Source: an uncultured Phycisphaerales bacterium (GTDB lineage: Bacteria; Planctomycetota; Phycisphaerae; Phycisphaerales; UBA1924). From it: a stretch of 10,994 nucleotides of DNA. Shown piece after piece: positions 1-6,156 of the stretch; within the stretch, counting starts at the first letter, position 1, and every line of letters starts with the position of its first letter. A program made the translations under genes and the position numbers. The DNA is taken from the NCBI GenBank assembly GCA_937879825.1, contig CALFMQ010000059.1, forward strand, positions 1 to 10,994. The letters run 5' to 3'. A model generated the notes under the pieces. That model made no database searches, was not told where the DNA came from, and saw nothing but the letters and a program-made list of their open reading frames with translations.

Positions 1-802
1 GGCGATAGCGCACGTCGTCGCGGCGGTTGGACGCGAAGGCGGCGATGGTGAACGACTCGAGCGAGGGCGTGACGGCGAAGAAGAGGATGACGCCGACGGT
101 GTAGGCGGTGAGCGCGGCGGCGAAGGAAGCGGGGTTGCGCGCTGATGGCGCGAAGGCGGGGACGATGAAGATAAGCGCCGCTGCGATGAGCGATGGACCG
201 GCAAGGCCGGGCGCGAATGAGAGCGCGAGGATGACGGGCGCGCCGGCGAGCAGGAGCGCGAAAGCACCCACGAGGGCGGGTCGGGCGCGGAGGTCCCGGA
301 GTGATCGGGCTGCACCGGACCAGACGCGGGCAGATGGGGTGAAGAGTGTCGCGACGCCCATGGCTGTGTGGAGTGAGGCGAGCGCGACGACGAGCCACCA
401 CGATTGCGTTGCGCGCGACTGCATCGCTTGGAGGTGGGCGTCGCGGAGTGGAGCGAGTTCGGCGTCGGCGTCGCGGGCCGCCTCTGTGATGGCGATCTCG
501 GAGACATCTGTGGCGCGGAGGGCTGCGAGTCGGGCGCGGACCTCATCGGCTGCGGCGTCGAGCGCTGCGGCTTCGGCGATGCCACCGGTGAAGATGCGGG
601 TGTGGAGGTCGGGCGCGGCGCGGCCCAGGACGGCGGGGCCGAGGAGGATGGCGGCGATGAGGCCGCCCAATGCACCACCCCCCCACCCCCCCGACCGCCT
701 CCCTGGCACGCCTGAGTGATTGAGCGTCCATGCGAAGAAGATGGCGGCGGGCGCGACGAGCGCGAGCTGGATGGCGAGGGTGGCCCACGGCGGGTCGGTC
801 AT
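1..802 (-). CDS. Membrane protein resembling cation:proton antiporters (N-terminal 267 residues; runs off left edge)
   Basis: I translated the minus strand from the ATG at 802-800 and found no stop before the window edge, giving 267 open codons with a membrane-protein composition. Likely membrane segments are at residues 7-27, 44-62, 134-154, 176-197, 200-219 and 227-246. The second contains GGLIAAILLGPAVLG followed by AAPDL, which resembles the GxxLAGxxLGPxxLG signature near the start of CPA2/Kef-type cation:proton antiporters (family knowledge). Between segments 2 and 3 is a charged, alanine-rich stretch (about 70-133) that looks helical and is not part of the standard fold. No Shine-Dalgarno precedes the ATG, but TACACT lies six bases upstream. 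The gene diverges from lgt. The ion-binding half is outside the window, so the transport role is inferred from one motif and the topology. Another polytopic membrane protein is possible. Confidence 0.72.
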   Translation of the reverse strand, partial: MTDPPWATLAIQLALVAPAAIFFAWTLNHSGVPGRRSGGWGGGALGGLIAAILLGPAVLGRAAPDLHTRIFTGGIAEAAALDAAADEVRARLAALRATDVSEIAITEAARDADAELAPLRDAHLQAMQSRATQSWWLVVALASLHTAMGVATLFTPSARVWSGAARSLRDLRARPALVGAFALLLAGAPVILALSFAPGLAGPSLIAAALIFIVPAFAPSARNPASFAAALTAYTVGVILFFAVTPSLESFTIAAFASNRRDDVRYR

Positions 803-808
803 GCGCGC

Positions 809-814
809 AGTGTA
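809..814 (-). promoter_or_regulatory. Putative -10 element (TACACT) of the antiporter-like gene
   Basis: On the minus strand TACACT ends six bases before the ATG at 802, which would place the transcript start at or next to the A of ATG and give a leaderless mRNA. No convincing -35 is visible. The absence of a Shine-Dalgarno sequence is consistent with this. Confidence 0.35.
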
Positions 815-840
815 GGTTGGGGGGAGTGCGGCGGGGGCGA

Positions 841-846
841 TAGGAT
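841..846 (+). promoter_or_regulatory. TAGGAT before lgt: Shine-Dalgarno (AGGA) or proximal -10
   Basis: TAGGAT lies six bases before the lgt ATG at 853. AGGA at 842-845 is well placed as a ribosome binding site and supports this start. The whole hexamer also fits a weak -10 at the same distance from the start as the TACACT of the divergent gene. Sequence alone cannot separate the two readings. Confidence 0.4.
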
Positions 847-852
847 GCGCGG

Positions 853-1908
853 ATGACGATGCTCGGCGTGTGGGTGCATGATCTGAATCCGATCGTTGTG
901 CGGTTGGGCGGCGACTTTGCGATTCGTTGGTACGGGCTGGCGTATATCGCGGGGTTCATCTGCGCGTACCTGATTCTGCGGTTTCTGGCGAAGCGCGGGA
1001 GGTTGTTGATTCCGCACGACGCGGTACCCGACCTGATGCTGGCGGTGATGGTGGGGACGCTTGTGGGCGGGCGGCTCGGGTATGTGCTGATCTACCAGCC
1101 GGATTTGTTGATGACGTTCGAGAAGTCGTTCCCGTGGTGGGGTTTGCTCGCGATCAATCAGGGCGGGATGGCGAGCCACGGCGGGATGATCGGCGTGGTG
1201 ATCGGGGCGCTGCTGTTTGCGCGCAAGTACAAGGTGGCGGGGCTGCACGCGCTGGATGCGCTGGCGCTTGTCGCGCCGATCGGGATTTTCTTCGGGCGGC
1301 TGGCGAACTTCGTGAACGGCGAGTTGCTGGGTCGGATCGTGACGGTTGCGCCGGGGAAGGAGTTGCCTTGGTGGGCGGTGAAGTACCCGCAGGAGTTGCT
1401 CGAGCGGCACAGCGAAGTGGTGTCGGGCTTATCGGTTGAGCACCGGGACTGGCTGGAGGGTTTCGAGTCGATGTACGGCGGGGCTTCGGGGATCGTGCGG
1501 GAGATTCAGCGGGGCAATGATGTGGTGACGGCGCAGATCGCGCCGCTGCTCAACGCGCGGCATCCTTCGCAGTTGTACCAGGCGTTCTTTGAGGGGTTGT
1601 TGCTGTTTGTGGTGTTGTGGTTTGTGTGGAGGCGGCCGCGCCGGATGGGTGTGATCGCGGCGTGGTTCTTGATGTTGTACGGGTTGGGGCGGGTGTTCAC
1701 GGAGTTCTACAGGTTGCCGGATGCGCACCTGGTGACGCAGCGGATGATGGGCCTCTCGCGCGGGCAGTGGCTCAGCGCGGGGATGGTGGTGATCGGCGCG
1801 GTGATGCTGGGCGTGGTGATGGCGCGGAAGGGCGCCGAGCGGGTCGGGGGTTGGGGATCGCCGCTGCCGAGGCGCGAGGGGGGCGCAGAAAAAACCGGCG
1901 GCGTTTGA
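853..1908 (+). CDS. lgt: Prolipoprotein diacylglyceryl transferase Lgt
   Basis: Lgt transfers the diacylglyceryl group of phosphatidylglycerol to the lipobox cysteine of prolipoproteins in the inner membrane, the first step of lipoprotein maturation. The 351 residues show the family landmarks: IRWYGLAYIAG near residue 24, SHGG with His109, the signature GRLANFVNGELLGR at 148-161 (Arg149, Asn152, Glu157, Gly160), HPSQLY at 237-242, and YGLGRVFTEFYR with Tyr276 and Arg280. These match E. coli His103, Arg143, Asn146, Glu151, Gly154, Tyr235 and Arg239. The spacing from Arg149 to Arg280 is about 35 residues longer than in E. coli, so there is an insertion around 170-235. The C-terminal 25 residues are a low-complexity polar tail whose codons double as the trxA terminator. 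AGGA at 842-845 supports the start; ATG at 859 is an alternative. Confidence 0.96.
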   Translation: MTMLGVWVHDLNPIVVRLGGDFAIRWYGLAYIAGFICAYLILRFLAKRGRLLIPHDAVPDLMLAVMVGTLVGGRLGYVLIYQPDLLMTFEKSFPWWGLLAINQGGMASHGGMIGVVIGALLFARKYKVAGLHALDALALVAPIGIFFGRLANFVNGELLGRIVTVAPGKELPWWAVKYPQELLERHSEVVSGLSVEHRDWLEGFESMYGGASGIVREIQRGNDVVTAQIAPLLNARHPSQLYQAFFEGLLLFVVLWFVWRRPRRMGVIAAWFLMLYGLGRVFTEFYRLPDAHLVTQRMMGLSRGQWLSAGMVVIGAVMLGVVMARKGAERVGGWGSPLPRREGGAEKTGGV

Positions 1909-1920
1909 GCGCTGCCGGTT
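1889..1920 (-). terminator. Intrinsic terminator of trxA, overlapping the 3' end of lgt
   Basis: AACCGGCGGCG (1893-1903) and CGCTGCCGGTT (1910-1920) form an 11-bp stem with one G-U pair and the six-base loop TTTGAG. Read on the minus strand, the stem is followed by TTTTTT including its last two bases, the classic intrinsic terminator form, 26 bases after the trxA stop. The lgt stop codon (1906-1908) lies in the loop. On the plus strand there is no T tract, so lgt gains a 3' hairpin but not a strong terminator. Confidence 0.85.
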
Positions 1921-1945
1921 GATTGCGGTGTGATTTCGTCGCGGA

Positions 1946-2281
1946 TTAGTTGGCGACGAGTTCGTTGAGGGCCGCGGAGAGGTCTCCGGCGGAGGTGAGG
2001 CCGACGAACTTCTTGCGCATCTCGCCGCCCTTGAAGATCATGACGGTGGGGATGGCGGTGACTTTGTGCTCGATGGAGATGCCCTGGTTGTCGTCGACAT
2101 TGACTTTGCCGACCTTGACCTTGCCATCGAACTCGCCGGCGATGGCGTCGATGGTGGGCGAGAGGGCGCGGCAGGGTGCGCACCATTCTGCCCAGAAGTC
2201 GACGAGGACGGGGACATCTGCGTTGAGGACTTCGGACTTGAAGTTTGCGTCGGTGAACTCGACGACCTTATCGCTTGCCAT
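1946..2281 (-). CDS. trxA: Thioredoxin
   Basis: A small cytoplasmic dithiol-disulfide oxidoreductase that reduces protein disulfides, normally recharged by thioredoxin reductase. The 111 residues cover one whole thioredoxin fold. The active site is WCAPC with Cys34 and Cys37, preceded by the buried Asp28 (VDFWAEW). The cis-proline loop is AIPT (Pro78), followed by MIFKGGE, and the C-terminal helix ends SAALNELVAN. The second residue of the CxxC pair is Ala where the usual bacterial sequence has Gly; this is a known minor variant. AGGAGA at 2289-2294 lies seven bases before the ATG and fixes the start. It lies 101 bp downstream of folP on the same strand and has its own candidate -10 and a clear terminator, so it may be transcribed both alone and by read-through. 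Confidence 0.96.
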   Translation of the reverse strand: MASDKVVEFTDANFKSEVLNADVPVLVDFWAEWCAPCRALSPTIDAIAGEFDGKVKVGKVNVDDNQGISIEHKVTAIPTVMIFKGGEMRKKFVGLTSAGDLSAALNELVAN

Positions 2282-2303
2282 GGGGCTTTCTCCTGCGTTT
2301 GTA

Positions 2304-2327
2304 CGGCCCGGCGGCGCGGCCGGGCCG
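2304..2327 (-). other. GC-rich hairpin in the trxA 5' leader
   Basis: CGGCCCGGC (2304-2312) and GCCGGGCCG (2319-2327) form a perfect 9-bp stem with loop GGCGCG. It lies between folP and the trxA ribosome binding site. Neither strand has a T tract after it, so it is more likely an mRNA-stabilising or processing hairpin, or a weak attenuator for folP read-through, than a standard terminator. Confidence 0.5.
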
Positions 2328-2329
2328 AA

Positions 2330-2338
2330 AGTGTATCA
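2330..2338 (-). promoter_or_regulatory. Putative extended -10 (TGATACACT) for trxA
   Basis: On the minus strand TGATACACT matches the TGnTAnnnT extended -10 pattern, about 48 bases before the trxA ATG. No good -35 is visible at 16-18 bases. The implied transcript would begin at or inside the 2304-2327 hairpin. Confidence 0.3.
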
Positions 2339-2382
2339 GTCGCCCGTTGGCGGGACCACCACAATGAACTCGTGAGACGGTC

Positions 2383-3267
2383 TCAGTATTCCATCGGCGA
2401 TTCGGGGGCTCTCCACGAAGCGGAGAGGGCCTTGGCATGCATGGCGACATTGTGGACGCGGAATAATCGGACGCCCGATTGGGCGAGGATGGCGGCGGCG
2501 GCGGCGGACTGGGGATCGCGGCGGGCGGGGTCGGGTTCGTCGGTGACGACGCCGAGGAATGACTTTCGGCTTGCGCCGATGAGTAACGGGCGCTTGACGG
2601 CTGCCTGCATGGCGCCGGCGGACGCCATGAGGCGGAAGTTCTGGGCGACCGACTTGCCGAAGCCGAGACCGGGGTCGAGGACGAGGGCCGACTCTGCGAT
2701 GCCGGCTTCGAGCGCGGCGTGCTTGCGCTCGAGGAGCGCGTTGGTGACGGCGTCGACGATGTCGGCGTGGTAGTCGGGGGCGGCTTTGTATTCGTGCGAG
2801 TAGGCGTCTTGCGCGGGTGGGCGGAGTCGGTGCATGAGGATGAGGCCGCAGTTTGTGGAGGCGGCAACGTGGAGCATTCGAGGGTCGTCTGTTGCGGCGG
2901 AGACATCGTTGATGATGTCGGCGCCGGCGTCGATGGCGCGCTTTGCGACGGCCGCGGATGTGGTGTCGATGGAGACGGGTCGTGCGCACCCGCGGGCGCG
3001 GAGCTGCTCGATGACGGGGATGACGCGATTGATCTGCTCGTCGGGCGCGACGGGTTGTGCGCCTGGGCGGGTGGACTCGCCTCCGACATCGAGGATGTCG
3101 GCGCCGTGGGCGATGAGTCGGAGCGCGTGGGCGACGGCGGCTTCGGTGGTGGCGTGATGCCCGCCATCGGAGAATGAGTCGGGCGTGACATTGACGATGC
3201 CCATGAGGTGCGGGCGGTCGAGCGTGAGCGCGCGTCCGTGGGCGAGCGCCCAGGGGAATGGCGTCAC
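2383..3267 (-). CDS. folP: Dihydropteroate synthase FolP
   Basis: Condenses 6-hydroxymethyl-7,8-dihydropterin diphosphate with p-aminobenzoate to dihydropteroate, the sulfonamide-sensitive step of folate synthesis. With the GTG start at 3267 it has 294 residues, normal for the family. In order: LMGIVNVTPDSFSDGG (21-36), DVGGESTRPGA (60-70), SIDT with Asp101, INDVSA with Asn120, LDPGLGFGK (197-205), GASRKSFLG (231-239) with Lys235, and RVHNV (270-274) with Arg270 and His272. These are the pterin-, pABA- and phosphate-binding elements of the TIM barrel. The frame stays open upstream to 3765 but inside the preceding gene and without family similarity. GTG at 3267 overlaps the TGA of that gene (GTGA), which indicates translational coupling. 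No strong Shine-Dalgarno is visible, as expected for a coupled gene. Confidence 0.95.
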   Translation of the reverse strand: MTPFPWALAHGRALTLDRPHLMGIVNVTPDSFSDGGHHATTEAAVAHALRLIAHGADILDVGGESTRPGAQPVAPDEQINRVIPVIEQLRARGCARPVSIDTTSAAVAKRAIDAGADIINDVSAATDDPRMLHVAASTNCGLILMHRLRPPAQDAYSHEYKAAPDYHADIVDAVTNALLERKHAALEAGIAESALVLDPGLGFGKSVAQNFRLMASAGAMQAAVKRPLLIGASRKSFLGVVTDEPDPARRDPQSAAAAAILAQSGVRLFRVHNVAMHAKALSASWRAPESPMEY

Positions 3268-4955
3268 TGTTGGTTCCGCGCCGCCCCGGATGGATTCACA
3301 CCGGGGCGTGGTTGCGGCTCGGGGGGCGGGGCGTTCATGGCCTGATTGGCTTTGTAGAACTGCCACGCGAGTTTGAGCGCGTACGCGGGGAGGAACGCGC
3401 CGGCGTGCGCCTGGCCGTCGTGCATGGAGATGGACGCGGCGATTGGCGGGAGTCGGAGGGGCACATCGATGTTGATGCCCATCATGGCGAGCATGGGCAT
3501 GGCCTGCATGAGCATGGGGCGGAAGTTGAGGAAGCCCTGCGCGGCGGGGTCGGCGGGGAGCCACGAGGCGAGTTCCTTGATTTGCGCGTTCGAGGCGAGC
3601 GATCCGGCGGCGCGGCCTTTGAGGATGTTGGTGATGAGATCGTCGGGGGCGGAGGTGATGTAGCCGTCGTGCTCGCGGAGCGCGACGACGCCCCGGGGCG
3701 TGCCGTGCTGGCCGTAGAGGAGTTGGGCGGAGCGGTTGCCGCTGTTGGGAATCGACATGACCCACCGGTCGATTGAGACGCCCGCGACCTGGCCCGTGGC
3801 GTCGTCGTAGGAGACCGATGCGCCCTGCGTGCCGTCGAGGGAATTGATGTAGGACTTGAACCAGCGCGCGGTGGTGTCGGGCTTTTCGGCTGCGAAGTGG
3901 AGGATGACGCGCGAGAGGGCGCCTTCCATGACGAGCATGCCTGGGGGTTCGTAGGCGGCGAGCGCGAGCGCCTCTGCGGTGTGGAGGGGGGTGGGTTTGT
4001 CGCCGGTGGCGTTTGCGGATGTTGCGGCGAGGGCGCGCACGCCCTCGTGCGAGGCGTCCACGCTCAGGGCCAGGAGATACGGGAGCGCCGGCAGGCCGCT
4101 AAGGAGTTCGCGCGGCTCGGCGGTCCGGCTCGCGGCTGCGGCGCGGTGCATCTGGGAGTTGGGCGTGAATGATGAGGCGAACTGGGCGACGACGCCGTTG
4201 GCGTCGGTGCGCGCGGTGAGGGTGAAGCGGTCGGCGTCGCGGGTGATCGCGTGGGTGAGAGTATCGACGAAGGATGCCAGTTCGTCGGCGCCGGGCGCGG
4301 TCGTGTTGCCCAGCCCGGCCTTGAGGGTGTTGATGGAAGCGGCGGCTTTGGCGAGCCACCCATTGAGCATGGGGCGGAACTCATCCATTTTGCCCCACGC
4401 GATGATGCTGGCGTTCTGCGCGGCGGCGAGGCCGGCGTCGCCCATGGCGGCTTTGTGCGCATCGAGTTGGCCGGTGACCGGCGTGTAGGCGGCGAGTGAG
4501 CGGGGCTCGAGTCCGACGAGGAGGTCGTTGTCGGTGAGGGCGCGGACGAACCAGGTGCGCGAGCCGGCCTCGAAGGACCAGATGTTGTCGTTTCCGCCTG
4601 CTCCCTTGGTCGCGCCGAGGGACTCCATGGCCTTCTTCGCGTTGAGCGTGGGGACGAGGGCCGCGAGCATGGGCGTGTCGTTCTGGGTGCGGTAGAAGAC
4701 GGCGATGGGTCGGCGGGCGTCGATGGCGCCGGCGATGCCGACGATGCGGAGGAGTTGCTTGGGCGATGAGGCCTCGCCCTGCTCCATGGCGATGAGGAGT
4801 TGGGAGACGGCTCCGTCGAACTCGTTGACGGAGGGGATCACGACGGCGGCGCGGGCGTCGGCGGGGATGGCGTCGACGATATCGGGGAGATCGGCGCGGC
4901 AGAGCGACGCGGCGACGAGGATGAGGGCGCCAGCGATGAGGGATCGGATCGGCAT
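3264..4955 (-). CDS. Exported protein of unknown function, DUF3352-like
   Basis: 563 residues. Residues 1-21 form a typical signal peptide (MPIR, hydrophobic core, cleavage near SLCRA before DLPD), so the product is exported with no other membrane anchor. The body, a long mixed alpha/beta protein beginning DIVDAIPADARAAVVIPSV, resembles DUF3352-type exported proteins (recalled family resemblance, not searched). I see no catalytic motif or cysteine pattern. Residues 481-492 are methionine-rich (six Met in twelve), and the C-terminus from about 541 is proline-rich (APPPEPQPRPG), probably disordered. GGAG at 4966-4969 lies ten bases before the ATG, and TATACT further up is a plausible -10. The last four bases overlap the folP start, so the two are probably one operon, although no functional link to folate synthesis is evident. 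Confidence 0.85.
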   Translation of the reverse strand: MPIRSLIAGALILVAASLCRADLPDIVDAIPADARAAVVIPSVNEFDGAVSQLLIAMEQGEASSPKQLLRIVGIAGAIDARRPIAVFYRTQNDTPMLAALVPTLNAKKAMESLGATKGAGGNDNIWSFEAGSRTWFVRALTDNDLLVGLEPRSLAAYTPVTGQLDAHKAAMGDAGLAAAQNASIIAWGKMDEFRPMLNGWLAKAAASINTLKAGLGNTTAPGADELASFVDTLTHAITRDADRFTLTARTDANGVVAQFASSFTPNSQMHRAAAASRTAEPRELLSGLPALPYLLALSVDASHEGVRALAATSANATGDKPTPLHTAEALALAAYEPPGMLVMEGALSRVILHFAAEKPDTTARWFKSYINSLDGTQGASVSYDDATGQVAGVSIDRWVMSIPNSGNRSAQLLYGQHGTPRGVVALREHDGYITSAPDDLITNILKGRAAGSLASNAQIKELASWLPADPAAQGFLNFRPMLMQAMPMLAMMGINIDVPLRLPPIAASISMHDGQAHAGAFLPAYALKLAWQFYKANQAMNAPPPEPQPRPGVNPSGAARNQQ

Positions 4956-4988
4956 GAGGGTGCGGCTCCGGCGGTTGGGGACGGGCTG

Positions 4989-4994
4989 AGTATA
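4989..4994 (-). promoter_or_regulatory. Putative -10 (TATACT) of the exported protein-folP operon
   Basis: TATACT on the minus strand matches TATAAT at five of six positions, 33 bases before the ATG at 4955, with a ribosome binding site (GGAG) in between. No recognisable -35 lies at 17 bases. Confidence 0.45.
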
Positions 4995-5052
4995 GGCCCC
5001 GGCGGCTCACGCTCTTGTATGAGGACGCCCCGACGAAGGGTGCGTCAGCGGG

Positions 5053-5058
5053 TACTCT
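5053..5058 (+). promoter_or_regulatory. Putative proximal -10 (TACTCT) of trpD
   Basis: GGTACTCT ends nine bases before the trpD ATG. Initiation six to eight bases downstream would leave a leader of only a few bases. The region lacks a Shine-Dalgarno sequence, which fits. A second TA-containing stretch (TTGTATGAG, near 5015) is an alternative. Confidence 0.3.
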
Positions 5059-5067
5059 TTCATCGGA

Positions 5068-6093
5068 ATGCAGGACCTGCTGGCCCATTTATTGACGCTG
5101 AAAGCGATGACGGGTGCGCAGGCTGAGCGTGCTTTTTCGGATGTATTGACGGGGCAGGCGAACGAGGTGCAGGTCGGGGCGATGCTGGCGCTGATCGCGG
5201 CGCGGGAGCCCACGCTCGAGGAGATCGTGGCGGGGGCGCGTGTGATGCGGGCGCACGCGACCAACACGCCGATCGCGGAGGACCTGCGGGACTCGGTGAT
5301 CGACACATGCGGGACGGGCGGTGCGCCCAAGACTTTCAATATCTCTACGGCGGTGGCGTTCGTGGTGGCGGGGGCGCGGGGGGAGCGGCCGGTGCGGGTG
5401 GTGAAGCACGGCGGGAGATCGCGGACGGGTCGGGGATCGGCGGAGGTGCTGGCGCATCTTGGTGTGTACATCGATGCGCCGCCGGAGGTTGAGGGCGCGT
5501 GCCTGCGCGAGATCGGTGTGTGCTTCTGCTTTGCGGTGAATCACCATCCGGCGATGCGGTACGCGGCGGTGCCGAGGAAGTCATTGGGCTTTCCGACGAT
5601 CTTCAACCTGCTCGGGCCGCTCACGAATCCGGCGGGGGCGACTCGGCAGTTGATGGGCGTGTACGACGGGACGAAGGTGCGGATGATTGCAGGGGCGCTG
5701 GGCGCGCTGGGGTCGGTGGACGCGATGGTGGTGCACGGCGAGGACGGGATGGACGAGATCACGACGACGGGTGCGACTCGGTTTGCGCGGGTGCGCGGCG
5801 GCGTTGTGAGCGAGGGTGTGATCGAGCCGGGGGCGTATGGGATCGCGCGGGCGACGCTCGATGACCTGCGCGTGACCACGCTCGATGGCGCTGCGGGTGT
5901 GATTCGGCGCGTGCTCGGCGGGGAGCGATGCGCGGCGCGGGGGATCGTGGAGTTGAACGCGGCGGCGGCGTTGATGGTTGGCGGGGCTGCGCCCGACATG
6001 GGCGTGGGCGTGGAACTGGCGCGTGAGTCGATCGACTCGGGGCGCGCGGCCGCGGCGCTGGACGGCCTGATCGAGATCTCCTGCCGGAAATGA
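5068..6093 (+). CDS. trpD: Anthranilate phosphoribosyltransferase TrpD
   Basis: Transfers phosphoribose from PRPP to anthranilate, the second committed step of tryptophan synthesis, in the cytoplasm. 341 residues, the usual length. The N-terminal helical domain (1-70) is followed by DTCGTGGAPKTFNIST (79-94), KHGGR (113-117), GSAEVL (123-128), HHPAMRYAAVPRKSLG (159-174), FNLLGPLTNPA (179-189) and VVHGEDGMDEIT (221-232), with the metal-binding Asp229-Glu230 pair. Two positions are unusual: GTGGA where GTGGD is typical, and KHGGR where KHGNR is typical. Overall similarity to TrpD along the full length is strong, so a TrpD role is most likely. A TrpD2/YbiB-like paralogue cannot be fully excluded. 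No other trp gene is in the window. The ATG at 5068 is the first in frame near the expected N-terminus. Confidence 0.92.
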   Translation: MQDLLAHLLTLKAMTGAQAERAFSDVLTGQANEVQVGAMLALIAAREPTLEEIVAGARVMRAHATNTPIAEDLRDSVIDTCGTGGAPKTFNISTAVAFVVAGARGERPVRVVKHGGRSRTGRGSAEVLAHLGVYIDAPPEVEGACLREIGVCFCFAVNHHPAMRYAAVPRKSLGFPTIFNLLGPLTNPAGATRQLMGVYDGTKVRMIAGALGALGSVDAMVVHGEDGMDEITTTGATRFARVRGGVVSEGVIEPGAYGIARATLDDLRVTTLDGAAGVIRRVLGGERCAARGIVELNAAAALMVGGAAPDMGVGVELARESIDSGRAAAALDGLIEISCRK

Positions 6094-6094
6094 A

Positions 6095-6122
6095 AAGGGC
6101 CGCCCCGGATGGGACGGCCCTT
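6095..6122 (-). terminator. Intrinsic terminator between convergent trpD and the metalloprotease gene
   Basis: AAGGGCCG (6095-6102) pairs with CGGCCCTT (6115-6122). After one C/A mismatch CCC pairs with GGG, leaving loop GGAT. On the minus strand the stem runs into TTTTCATTTCC, giving a short T tract, so it should end the metalloprotease transcript. On the plus strand the hairpin begins two bases after the trpD stop and is followed by TTGGC, so it may also act as a weaker terminator for trpD. Confidence 0.75.
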
Positions 6123-6135
6123 GGCAAACCTAGGA

Positions 6136-6156
6136 ACTGATCCCGCGCGGATCAGT
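6136..6156. other. Perfect 8-bp hairpin over the metalloprotease stop codon
   Basis: ACTGATCC (6136-6143) and GGATCAGT (6149-6156) pair perfectly around loop CGCGC. The metalloprotease TGA (6154-6152) sits in one arm. With the hairpin at 6095-6122 it forms a tandem pair in the 58-bp convergent gap. There is no T tract next to it. Confidence 0.5.

Noticed and set aside
108..719. A 203-codon plus-strand frame
   Set aside because: It is antisense to the antiporter-like gene, which has convincing membrane segments, and its product is low-complexity Ala/Arg/Ser.
2373..2385. Palindrome TGAGAC-G-GTCTCA over the folP stop
   Set aside because: The one-base centre cannot form a proper RNA hairpin and there is no T tract, so I do not call it a terminator. 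It could be a chance dyad.
2268..3191. A 307-codon minus-strand frame across trxA and folP
   Set aside because: It is Ser/Pro-rich and in a different frame from two clearly recognised genes; it is a shadow.
3268..3765. N-terminal extension of the folP frame
   Set aside because: The extra 166 residues are Arg/Pro/His-rich, lie inside the upstream gene and have no similarity to dihydropteroate synthase. GTG at 3267 gives the normal length and a coupled start.
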